A stretch of 56,796 nucleotides of DNA from Nautiliales bacterium (lineage in GTDB: Bacteria; Campylobacterota; Campylobacteria; Campylobacterales; JAADDX01). The position numbers and the translations under genes were made by a program. The stretch covers positions 1 to 56,796 of the forward strand of contig JAUUDM010000022.1 of the NCBI GenBank assembly GCA_030826765.1, in the 5' to 3' direction. This document shows, one piece after another, positions 45,305 to 53,414 of this stretch. How positions within the stretch are numbered: position 1 is the first letter of the stretch; the number at the start of each line of letters is the position of its first letter. The notes below the pieces were generated by a model, which saw nothing but the letters and a program-made list of their open reading frames with translations, had not been told where the DNA came from and made no database searches.

Positions 45305-46996
45305 ATGGCATTTGGAGCATTGAGTAGCTTAGGAGCAGGAAGTGGTGTTTTGACATATGATGTTATTGATAAACTTAAAAAAGCTGATACAGCAACAATG
45401 GTTACACCATTTGAGACAAGAAAAACAAATGTTGAAAATCAACAAAAACAACTTTCAGCTCTTACAACACAAATAAATCTCTTTAAATCTTCAATTGCAG
45501 ATTTTAAAGATGGTGAAATTTTCCAAAAAAGACTTGCAAATGTAAGTGGAAATAGTGTAAGTGCTGATGTTACATCAGGTGTTTCTGTACAAAAAATATC
45601 TATGGATGTTACACAACTTGCACAAAATGATATCTATCAATCAAAAGGATTTGATAGTAAAGATAGTAAAATAAATAATACTGGTGATGATCAAACATTA
45701 AAATTTTCATATGCGGGGCAAGAGCATGATATTACTTTAAAAGATGGCGCAACACTAAGTGATTTAAGAGATAGTATAAATGATGCAAATATTGGAGTAA
45801 CTGCTTCTATCATAGATACTGGAAGTGATACTGATCCTTATAAACTAATTATCAAAGGTAGTAAAACAGGAAAAGATAATATTATAAAGTTAGATTATGG
45901 AAATATTGATGATTTAGGCTTTAACGTATATCAATCTAAACACTATAGTGCAGATACAGATAAGGTAAATAATTCTGGTGATACTCAAACTTTTAAAATT
46001 TCTGTAAATGGAACAGATTATTCTATGGATGTAGCTAATGATAAACAAGTAAAAGATTTTATAGATGATATAAATAATGGAAATTTAAAAGATAGTGATG
46101 GAAATTCTCTTACAGGTATAAGTGCTGAATATGATAATGGTTATATAAAATTACATTTACAAGATATTGGAGATATTTCTATTACTGATGATAATTTAAC
46201 AACTGCAATGAATGATGATAAAAACGATAATAGAGTCCAACAAGCACAAAACAGTATATTTAAATATAATGGAACAGAGGTTACAAGAGATAGTAATAAA
46301 ATTGATGATTTAGTAGTAGGCTTAACTATGAATTTAAACTCAACTGGAACTTCAACCATTGATATTTCACAAGATACAGATACAATAAAACAAACTATGC
46401 AAGATTTTGTAAGTGGCTATAATTCTATTGTCTCTAAAATTCAAGATTTAACTAAATATGATGAAGATACAAAAACAGCTGGAGTTTTTCAAAATGAAAG
46501 TGCAATTAGAAACATTCCTAGAGATTTACAAAATGCACTATTTTCAACTTTTTTATCAGATACTATTACTAAAACCGATAGAAATGGACAAGAGTATGAT
46601 CAAAAAATAAGCTTAAGTACAAGTGATTTTGGTTTTAGTATGAATAGGACAGGATTTTTAGATTTTGATTCATCAAAATTTGATGATATGCTAAAAAATA
46701 AACCAGAAAAAGTTGAAGAATTTTTTAGTGGAGATAATGGTGCTATGACTAAAATATTAAATACTATAGATAGCCTAACAAAAGGACCTAATGCAACATT
46801 AAATCTATTAAATACACAATATACAAATGAAGAAAAATCTTTTCAAGATACAATAGATGATGCAAAAAAAAGAATAGATACTAAATATCAAATAATGGCA
46901 GAGCAGTTTGCAAGTTATGATTCTATGATAAATAGTTATAATGTTCAATCACAAACAATCAAACAATCAATTGAAGCAATGATAAATGCTAAATAA
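45305..46996 (+). CDS. fliD: Flagellar filament cap protein FliD
   Basis: 563 residues. The N-terminus GSGVLTYDVIDKLKKADTATMVTPFETR and the C-terminal MAEQFASYDSMINSYNVQSQTIKQSIEAM form the conserved coiled-coil leg, while the middle (about 100-350) is the variable, Asp/Asn-rich head domain. FliD caps the filament and folds flagellin. It lies between flaG and fliS. Confidence 0.94.
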   Translation: MAFGALSSLGAGSGVLTYDVIDKLKKADTATMVTPFETRKTNVENQQKQLSALTTQINLFKSSIADFKDGEIFQKRLANVSGNSVSADVTSGVSVQKISMDVTQLAQNDIYQSKGFDSKDSKINNTGDDQTLKFSYAGQEHDITLKDGATLSDLRDSINDANIGVTASIIDTGSDTDPYKLIIKGSKTGKDNIIKLDYGNIDDLGFNVYQSKHYSADTDKVNNSGDTQTFKISVNGTDYSMDVANDKQVKDFIDDINNGNLKDSDGNSLTGISAEYDNGYIKLHLQDIGDISITDDNLTTAMNDDKNDNRVQQAQNSIFKYNGTEVTRDSNKIDDLVVGLTMNLNSTGTSTIDISQDTDTIKQTMQDFVSGYNSIVSKIQDLTKYDEDTKTAGVFQNESAIRNIPRDLQNALFSTFLSDTITKTDRNGQEYDQKISLSTSDFGFSMNRTGFLDFDSSKFDDMLKNKPEKVEEFFSGDNGAMTKILNTIDSLTKGPNATLNLLNTQYTNEEKSFQDTIDDAKKRIDTKYQIMAEQFASYDSMINSYNVQSQTIKQSIEAMINAK

Positions 46997-47014
46997 TAAA
47001 TAAAAGGATAAAAT

Positions 47015-47389
47015 ATGTATGCACAAGCGGTAAATAGTTATAATCAGAATAATATAAATATAGAAAGTCCAGAAAAATTAATAGAAATGTTATATGAAGG
47101 TGCTTTAAAATTTACATCTTTTGCTAAAAAAGCAATAGAAAAAGATGATGTTGAAAAAAAAGTTTATTGGATAAATAGAACAATAAATATATTCACAGAA
47201 TTGCTTATTTCACTTGATATTGAAAAAGGTGGAGATATAGCTCTATATTTAAATGGTTTATATGAACAACAAATTAAATTTTTAACTGAGGCGAATGTTG
47301 AGAATAATCCAGAAAAATTAGATATTGTAATAAATGTATTAAAAGGACTTCTTGAAGCATGGAAAGATACAACTCAAAAGAATGGATAA
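47015..47389 (+). CDS. fliS: Flagellin chaperone FliS
   Basis: 124 residues beginning YAQAVNSYNQNNINIESPEKLIEMLYEGALKF, a typical FliS N-terminus (Y-x-Q-x(4)-A/Y), all helical. FliS holds flagellin monomers before export. AAGGATAA stands before the ATG; the next small gene begins within its last codons. Confidence 0.94.
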   Translation: MYAQAVNSYNQNNINIESPEKLIEMLYEGALKFTSFAKKAIEKDDVEKKVYWINRTINIFTELLISLDIEKGGDIALYLNGLYEQQIKFLTEANVENNPEKLDIVINVLKGLLEAWKDTTQKNG

Positions 47390-47628
47390 ATAACTTAAAA
47401 ATCGCTATTATAAACAATGATTTATCTAAAATAGAGAAATATTCAAATAGAAAAATTCCTAAATTTTCTTCTATTGAAGAAGCAAAAGAAGCATTATCAT
47501 TTGTTGAAAAAGCTAAAAATATTTTACAACAAGAAAAAAATAAAATTAAACTACAAATGAATAGATTAAAACAATCAAATCAATATAATATTGTTTATAA
47601 TTCTTATATGAATGAATGGAAATGCTAG
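47359..47628 (+). CDS. Small helical protein downstream of fliS, FliT-like candidate
   Basis: 89 residues, starting within fliS (31-bp overlap). It is predicted to be mainly alpha-helical with a charged central coiled coil (about 40-72, KAKNILQQEKNKIKLQMNRLK). Position and size suggest a small export chaperone such as FliT, which often follows fliS, but the sequence gives no family motif. No other in-frame start is near the 5' end. Confidence 0.65.
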   Translation: MERYNSKEWINNLKIAIINNDLSKIEKYSNRKIPKFSSIEEAKEALSFVEKAKNILQQEKNKIKLQMNRLKQSNQYNIVYNSYMNEWKC

Positions 47629-47639
47629 AGACCGCTTCA

Positions 47640-47868
47640 TAGTTTGTTTTGATGATAATAATATTCTAAATTTATGCTCAATATGAACTATTGCATGAAT
47701 TAAAACTGCTTTTTTTATCTATTTCAAATCCTAGTCTTCTTAGAACTTTTAATAAGATTTTAATTGGGAAAAGTTATGAAAAAGCTCAAAAAAAAGCTTT
47801 GAGCTTTCAATTTTTTCTTCATAAAAAGAAATTTCTAAAATATTTTTAAGTGCTGTAAAAAATTCCAT
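47640..47868 (-). pseudogene. Decayed ferritin-like (DUF455-type) gene
   Basis: An ATG at 47868 overlaps the prs stop (TGATG) and opens a 39-codon frame, MEFFTALKNILEISFYEEKI, ending at 47749. Further on, KILLKVLRRLGFEIDKK and then, after a frameshift in an A7 run, AVLIHAIVHIEHK are found. The HAI-HIE wording is characteristic of the DUF455 ferritin-like family, whose Campylobacterota members begin with a similar helical lead. The middle of the gene has been lost and the rest is in several frames, so it is a relic. Confidence 0.5.
47781..47807. terminator. Hairpin between the flagellar genes and prs
   Basis: AAAGCTCAAA and TTTGAGCTTT form a perfect 10-bp stem around AAAAAGC, followed on the plus strand by CAATTTTTT. 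It lies within the DUF455-type relic between convergent units and could end transcription of both. Confidence 0.5.
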
Positions 47869-48800
47869 CACATATCAAAAAGTTTATTTACACTTTCGTT
47901 AAAATATACTCTTCTAATAACTTCTGCAAAAAGTTCACTTGTATCTAGAACAGTTATTTTTTCACACTCTTTAGCTAAAGGAATTGTATTTGCAATCACT
48001 AATTCATCAAGAGCAGAATCTTTAATTCTATCAAATGCAGGTCCACTTAACACACCATGAGTAGCACACGCCATTACAGAAGTTGCCCCTGCTTCTTTTA
48101 GTGCATTTGCACCATGAGTCATAGTTCCAGCAGTATCAATCATATCATCGATTAAAATTACATCTTTACCTTCAACATTACCGATAATATTCATAACTTC
48201 ACTATGATTTGCTTTTTCTCTTCTTTTATCGATAATTACCATATCAAGTCCAAGTTTCGCTGCAAAATATCTAGCTCTTGCCACTCCACCAACATCCGGA
48301 GAAGCTATTATTGGATTTGGTAATTTTTTACTTCTTATATGTTCTTGAAATAGAATACTTCCGTAAAGATTATCAACTGGAATATCAAAAAACCCTTGAA
48401 TTTGACCTGCATGTAAATCCATAGTTACAACTCTATCAATTCCTGCTTTTTCTATTAGATTAGCAACTAATTTAGCAGTAATTGGAACTCTTGGAGCTGC
48501 TTTTCTATCTTGTCTTGCATATCCAAAATAAGGAATAATAGCAGTTATTTTATTTGCACTTGCACGTCTAAGGGCATCTGTCATAATAAGTAGTTCCATT
48601 AAATTCGAATTTGCTGGAGCAGATGTAGGTTGCACTATAAATACATCTCTACCTCTTATACTTTCTTTTATTTGAACACTAATTTCACCATCACTAAATC
48701 TCTTAATATCGGCTTTTCCAACACTCATACCTAAATGATTTGCTATATCTTGCGTTAACTTAGGATTTGCTGTTCCTGAAAAAATCTTATAACCTCTCAT
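47868..48800 (-). CDS. prs: Ribose-phosphate pyrophosphokinase Prs
   Basis: Prs makes PRPP from ribose-5-phosphate and ATP, feeding purF and hisIE among others. In 310 residues the PYFGYARQDRK ATP region, DLHAGQIQGFFDIPVDNLY, and the PRPP-binding VILIDDMIDTAGTM are all present. RBS AAGGAA precedes the ATG. Confidence 0.96.
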   Translation of the reverse strand: MRGYKIFSGTANPKLTQDIANHLGMSVGKADIKRFSDGEISVQIKESIRGRDVFIVQPTSAPANSNLMELLIMTDALRRASANKITAIIPYFGYARQDRKAAPRVPITAKLVANLIEKAGIDRVVTMDLHAGQIQGFFDIPVDNLYGSILFQEHIRSKKLPNPIIASPDVGGVARARYFAAKLGLDMVIIDKRREKANHSEVMNIIGNVEGKDVILIDDMIDTAGTMTHGANALKEAGATSVMACATHGVLSGPAFDRIKDSALDELVIANTIPLAKECEKITVLDTSELFAEVIRRVYFNESVNKLFDM

Positions 48801-48841
48801 GATATTTCCTTGTAATCAATTTGTAATGAAATTATATCAAA

Positions 48842-50053
48842 TTAAATTCTTTTTGTTAGATAAAGTCCTATGCTAATCATAAAAATCGTAAATAAATATA
48901 AAGCATTATAACCTAAATATTTCAAAATAATTCCACCTATAATAGGGAAAAATAGCCCAATTGAAGTGATATTTGATTGTAGTGCGGTATAAATCGGTCT
49001 TTTATCTTCTGGCGCTATTTCAAAAATCAAATTCATTCCACTTATGCTAAATCCGTCCATCGCTAAACCAAACAAGAAAAATACAACTGCATACGAATAT
49101 GGATTATTAGCAAAAAAAGCTACTATAAAAGCAAAAATTACAAAAATGAAACTTAATTGCATCATCAATTTATAATTTTTTAGTTTTCTCCATATGAAAA
49201 AACTCCCTATGATACTACCAATCATTTGAATTGTGATAAATCCTCCAAGCATCCATCCAGTTAAACTAAATGAACTATTTGCTTTTAAAATAACAAAAGG
49301 ATAAGCAAAAAGAAAACTAAATCCCAAAAATATAACAATAATTTGATTTTGAAGTCTTTTATCTTCTTTTAAAATCACAATAGAATTTCGTAAAAATTTA
49401 AAAAATGAATCCTCTTTTTTTCTAATACTCTTTTTTTCTGGCTCTTCAATAGTTCCAAATGCCACAAAACCAATAGCCATCAAAAAACTACTTACCATAA
49501 ATAAATATGCATAATTAAGAGGTGCCTCAAAATGTTGCAATACATACCCAGCAACCCCACCACTTAAAATTGAACCAATTGCCGTAAAAATCTGACGATT
49601 TGCCATCGTTCTACCACGATAATCTTTTGAAAAAACTTTTGCTAAAATCTCTTTGAAATATATTGCACCAAATCCTGCGGTAAAACTAAATCCAAAAAGC
49701 CCTATTGCTATAAGCCATAAAGTTAAAGTTTTGTTGGAATCTCCTACAAAATAAATAGCAAGTCCAATCAAAAACCAACTAAACCACCTAAAAAAGAAAA
49801 CCATTCTCATATAAGGCATCACTTTTACATACTCTTGCGCATAAAATGCTGCAAAAAGTTGCACCATAATCGCCCCACCTTTTAGAAGTGAAGCAAATAC
49901 TCCTACCAAAACTACACTATTACTAAAATGATGCACGATAAGTGGTAAAATAGTAGAAGGTTCTGCCACCGTAACCGCTATAGCCAAAAAAAAGCCGTGC
50001 ATTATGTTTTTTATATTTGCTTTTGGGTCGTTTATTTTAAACATTTTTCTCAT
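48842..50053 (-). CDS. MFS-family membrane transporter
   Basis: 403 residues with about twelve hydrophobic segments. The conserved loop between helices 4 and 5 reads as FSKDYRGRTMANRQIFTAIGS, and a second-half loop EIAPEDKRPIYTALQS follows helix 10. The substrate cannot be told. A second ATG three codons later (50044) has a better upstream GAG, so the true start may be there. It precedes prs on the same strand by 41 bp. Confidence 0.82.
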   Translation of the reverse strand: MRKMFKINDPKANIKNIMHGFFLAIAVTVAEPSTILPLIVHHFSNSVVLVGVFASLLKGGAIMVQLFAAFYAQEYVKVMPYMRMVFFFRWFSWFLIGLAIYFVGDSNKTLTLWLIAIGLFGFSFTAGFGAIYFKEILAKVFSKDYRGRTMANRQIFTAIGSILSGGVAGYVLQHFEAPLNYAYLFMVSSFLMAIGFVAFGTIEEPEKKSIRKKEDSFFKFLRNSIVILKEDKRLQNQIIVIFLGFSFLFAYPFVILKANSSFSLTGWMLGGFITIQMIGSIIGSFFIWRKLKNYKLMMQLSFIFVIFAFIVAFFANNPYSYAVVFFLFGLAMDGFSISGMNLIFEIAPEDKRPIYTALQSNITSIGLFFPIIGGIILKYLGYNALYLFTIFMISIGLYLTKRI

Positions 50054-50115
50054 TTAAAAAACGAGATTATATCAAAATTTAGATATAATTATAAATAAAA
50101 ATTGGGAGTTGTCAT

Positions 50116-51054
50116 ATGCTAATTTTAGGTAGAAAATATAAATTCACTCCACTTGAATTAGAAGAATTAAATAAAAAATTTGATAATATAAATATTGTAA
50201 AATATAGAAATAGAGATGAAAACGAAGTATTAAAAGAGTTAGAAGGTATTCTACATAAAAATGATTTTGATTTATTAGTTTTAAACACAAAAGCAAAAGT
50301 CGGAAATGATATCATAAAATATTTAACTAAATTACAATTTGAAAAAAGAAATAAAAAAGTTAGAATTATTACAATTGAACATTTTTTAGAAGAGTTTTTA
50401 AATAAATGTTATATTCCAGATGAACATAATGATTTGAATTTTTTAGAAAATATCAAACCTTACTCAAAATGGCAATATATCCAAAAAAGAGCAATAGATT
50501 TTTTTGGAATATTTTGGTTATTTTTCTTTTCTTGGCCTGTAATGATTTATTCAGCTTATCGCATAAAGAAAGAGTCTCCTGATGGTCCCATTTTCTTTAA
50601 ACAAAAAAGAGTAGGGGTAAATGGTAAAGAGTTTGTTTGTGTTAAGTTTCGTAGTATGATACCAGATGCAGAAAAAGGAAAACCAAAATTTGCAAGTAAA
50701 GATGATCCTAGAGTATTCAGGTGGGGAGCAATTATGCGAAAATATAGATTTGATGAACTACCTCAAATGATAAATATCTTAAAAGGAGAAATGCATCTCA
50801 TTGGTCCAAGACCTGAGCGAAAATATTGGACAGATCAGTTTGAAAAACAAATTCCTTATTATGCAGAAAGACATTTAGTAAAACCAGGAATAACAGGATG
50901 GGCACAAGTAATGTATCCATATGGAGCAAATACTGAAGATGCTAAACAAAAACTGATGTATGATTTATATTATATTAAACACTGGAATATTGCACTCGAA
51001 CTTAAAATAATTTGGATGACAGCTATAACGGTTATTGGGAAAAAGGGGGTTTAA
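50116..51054 (+). CDS. Sugar-phosphate transferase initiating polysaccharide synthesis
   Basis: 312 residues. The C-terminal half is the bacterial sugar transferase domain: KRAIDFFGIFWLFFFSWPVMI membrane segment, PIFFKQKRVG, KFRSMIPDAEKGKP, RKYRFDELPQMINILKGEMHLIGPRPER and PGITGWAQV. It links a sugar-1-phosphate to undecaprenyl phosphate. Instead of the usual four N-terminal helices it has a soluble domain of about 115 residues that I cannot assign. GGGAGTT precedes the ATG. It faces the minus-strand polysaccharide genes across the insertion sequences. Confidence 0.88.
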   Translation: MLILGRKYKFTPLELEELNKKFDNINIVKYRNRDENEVLKELEGILHKNDFDLLVLNTKAKVGNDIIKYLTKLQFEKRNKKVRIITIEHFLEEFLNKCYIPDEHNDLNFLENIKPYSKWQYIQKRAIDFFGIFWLFFFSWPVMIYSAYRIKKESPDGPIFFKQKRVGVNGKEFVCVKFRSMIPDAEKGKPKFASKDDPRVFRWGAIMRKYRFDELPQMINILKGEMHLIGPRPERKYWTDQFEKQIPYYAERHLVKPGITGWAQVMYPYGANTEDAKQKLMYDLYYIKHWNIALELKIIWMTAITVIGKKGV

Positions 51055-51064
51055 CTCTGATACC

Positions 51065-51149
51065 AATACTAATTTTTATTGTCGTTTGATCCTACTCGCA
51101 AAAAAGTCCCATATTTTTTATTTACTAATACCAATTTTCATTAAGTCGT
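51065..51149. repeat. Pair of imperfect direct repeats
   Basis: AATACTAATTTTTATTGTCGT (51065-51085) is repeated as AATACCAATTTTCATTAAGTCGT (51127-51149), with two substitutions and a two-base insertion. The 196-bp gap between the sugar transferase gene and the IS256 remnant holds these repeats and no reading frame. Their role is unknown. Confidence 0.4.
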
Positions 51150-51211
51150 AACCTTTAAATTTTACAGATATTTGAAAAATAGGGTATTATTAAAATTTTA
51201 AAACAATTTTT

Positions 51212-51969
51212 GAGACTGTTCATAATTTCGTGTCAGCTGATTTAATTATATCATAAATTTAACTCTTTATCTAATCTACCTTCAAAGAAAATAGCTAGTT
51301 GAGAAAGAGTTAAGCTCCAATTTCTAATTGGCATAGTCCATTTTTTTTCAGCATTTTTAATACCCATATAGAGTAATTTCAGTAGTGAATTTTCATTTGG
51401 AAATCCTCCTTTTGTTTTAGTTAATTTTCTAAATTGTCTATGCACGGATTCAATAATATTTGTAGTATAAATTACTTTTCTTATATCTTCTGGATATTTA
51501 AAATAATTAGATAAATTATCCCATTTATTTCTCCATGATTTAATAATTATAGGATATTTATTTCCCCATTTTTCTTCAAGATTATCAAGTTCATTTTCAG
51601 CTTGTTCTTTATTTACAGCCTTATAAACCTTTTTTAGATCTTTCATAAACTCTTTTTGATTTTTACTAGCTACATATTTTAATGAATTTCTAATTTGATG
51701 AATAACACATAACTGAACTTCAGTCTTTGGAAATATTGAATTAATTGCTTCTGGAAAACCTTTAAGCCCATCTACACTTGCAATAAGGATATCTTTAACT
51801 CCTCTATTATTTAAATCAGTTAATACTTGTAACCAGAAATTTGCTCCTTCACTTTCTGAAAGATATAATCCTAAAATTTCTTTTTTTCCTTGTAGATTTA
51901 TTCCTAATATTGTATAAACAGCTTTACTTACATATATTCCATTTTCTTTTATTTTATAATGAATTATTA
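51212..51969 (-). mobile_element. Truncated IS256-family insertion sequence
   Basis: The piece runs from a likely terminal repeat (GAGACTGTTCATAATTTCGTG at 51212) through the 3' two thirds of an IS256-type transposase and stops at the IS3-family insertion at 51970. The sequence beyond the IS3 element does not continue the transposase, so the 5' third was lost before or during that event. Confidence 0.6.
51251..51969 (-). pseudogene. IS256-family transposase, 5'-truncated
   Basis: About 238 residues remain of roughly 400. HYKIKENGIYVSKAVYTILGI onward is a standard mutator-type transposase. The second catalytic aspartate is in SVDGLKGFPEAI and the glutamate in TNIIESVHRQFRKLTK. The first aspartate, normally just before HYK (LDAIHYK), is missing, so the enzyme should be inactive. 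The open frame extends to 51991, but its first residues come from the end of the neighbouring IS3 element. Confidence 0.85.
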
Positions 51970-53313
51970 TGTCCCCCTTTGTCAAGACCAATTTGTAATA
52001 AATTCTTATTCCCTTTCATTAAGCAATACTTTTTGATGAATTTATAGTCAAATTATTCAACCATTTATTATATACTTCATTTGGAGTTTTGTACTCTATT
52101 GCTGAATGAATTCTTTTTGTATTATAAAAATTGATATATTGGTTTATACCATCTCTTGCCTCCTTTATTGTATTATAACTTGTAGGATAAATATTTTCAT
52201 ATTTGATAGTCCTCCAAAATCTTTCAATAACAATATTGTCTATACTTCTACCTCTTGCATCCATAGATATTGAAATATTATGATTTTTTAGTATTTCAAT
52301 ATGTTCTTTGGCTGTATATTGGCTACCTTGGTCAGAATTAAATATTTTAGGTTTAGGATATTTGTTTAAAGCATCTTTTAAAACAGATGTTGTTAGATAA
52401 ACATCCATTGTATTGGATATTTTCCAAGAAAGAATCTTTTTAGTATGCCAATCAATAAGTACACATAAATATGCAAATCCTTTTTCAAGTTTTATATATG
52501 TTATATCTGAACTCCATACTTCATTTACTTTATCTATTTTTACTAAACCCTTTTCATTTTTATAATTTTTTAATAAATATGGATATTTATAATCTAATCT
52601 ATTAGCTATTGTTGTTTTTGGTTTAGGGTATAATGCACAAATACCAAGATATTCAAATGCTTTCTTTACAAGCTTTCTGCCTACATTAAGCCCTTTGTTC
52701 TTTAATTCTACAACAACTCTTCTTGTCCCATAATATGGATAATCTGTATGTATTCTATCAATTTCATTTAAAATATTCTTATCTTCTTCTGAGCTAAATG
52801 GTTCTACTACTTCATAATAATATGCTGTCTTTGATATATCCAGTAATTTTAATTTTTTATTTAGTGAAGGCTCTTTATCTGCTTGGACTTTACCTTCACT
52901 ATCAATTATCTCTTTTTTAATCGATAAGTCCAAGCTCTTTAGCTTTCCCACTGCCCAATCTTTCTCTACAATTACTTCTCCAAGTTTTTTTGCCATTGCA
53001 TCTTTTTCTTTTTTTAATTTATTTATCTCTTCTTTGTATTCTTTTACTACTGCACTTTTATCAAATGCCAACACTGAATTTTCCAAAAATTGTTTTTTCC
53101 ATTGTTGGACACTTCTTGGTAATAAATCATGTTTACTTGCTATTTCATTTAATGTCTTGTCTCCTTCTAAAAGTTCAATTACAACTTTAGCTTTAAACTC
53201 TGCACTAAAATTTCTTCTTTTTTTGCTCATATTATTCCTTTCTTTTATATCTCTTATTTTACTATATTTTGGAATAAATCTTTATTTAATTTTGGTTCTT
53301 TTTTCGAGGGACA
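51970..53313 (-). mobile_element. Complete IS3-family insertion sequence
   Basis: The 1344-bp element is bounded by imperfect inverted ends: TGTCCCCCTTTGTCAAGACC at the left and the complement of GGTTCTTTTTTCGAGGGACA at the right. TTA flanks both sides (51967-51969 and 53314-53316), fitting a 3-bp target duplication. It carries one transposase gene on the minus strand. It may be recent and still active. Confidence 0.75.
52019..53230 (-). CDS. IS3-family transposase in one reading frame
   Basis: 403 residues. The N-terminal helix-turn-helix (AEFKAKVVIELLEGDKTLNEIASKHDL and RSVQQWKKQF) and leucine zipper correspond to OrfA. The C-terminal rve integrase domain corresponds to OrfB: VWSSDITYIKLEKGFAYLCVLIDWHTKKI with the first Asp, FNSDQGSQYTA with the second, and NIVIERFWRTIKYE with Glu. 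IS3 members usually make this protein by a -1 ribosomal frameshift. Here OrfA and OrfB are joined in frame. All three catalytic residues are present. Confidence 0.9.
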   Translation of the reverse strand: MSKKRRNFSAEFKAKVVIELLEGDKTLNEIASKHDLLPRSVQQWKKQFLENSVLAFDKSAVVKEYKEEINKLKKEKDAMAKKLGEVIVEKDWAVGKLKSLDLSIKKEIIDSEGKVQADKEPSLNKKLKLLDISKTAYYYEVVEPFSSEEDKNILNEIDRIHTDYPYYGTRRVVVELKNKGLNVGRKLVKKAFEYLGICALYPKPKTTIANRLDYKYPYLLKNYKNEKGLVKIDKVNEVWSSDITYIKLEKGFAYLCVLIDWHTKKILSWKISNTMDVYLTTSVLKDALNKYPKPKIFNSDQGSQYTAKEHIEILKNHNISISMDARGRSIDNIVIERFWRTIKYENIYPTSYNTIKEARDGINQYINFYNTKRIHSAIEYKTPNEVYNKWLNNLTINSSKSIA

Positions 53314-53414
53314 TTATATCTTTAAGTGACTATTTTATTTGTTAGTTTTATCTCAGGAATGATAATTCACTTTAGTAAATTCACTATAACCAATCTTTCT
53401 ATATTTAAGCACTA

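Noticed and set aside
52990-53345. Plus-strand open frames antisense to the IS3 transposase
   Set aside because: They are low-complexity, leucine- and phenylalanine-rich shadows of a clear transposase, without ribosome binding sites.
53314-53414. Missing 5' part of the IS256-type transposase beyond the IS3 element
   Set aside because: Joining the flanks gives KDIIIHYK preceded by a stop codon instead of the expected LDAIHYK lead, so the sequence is not transposase.
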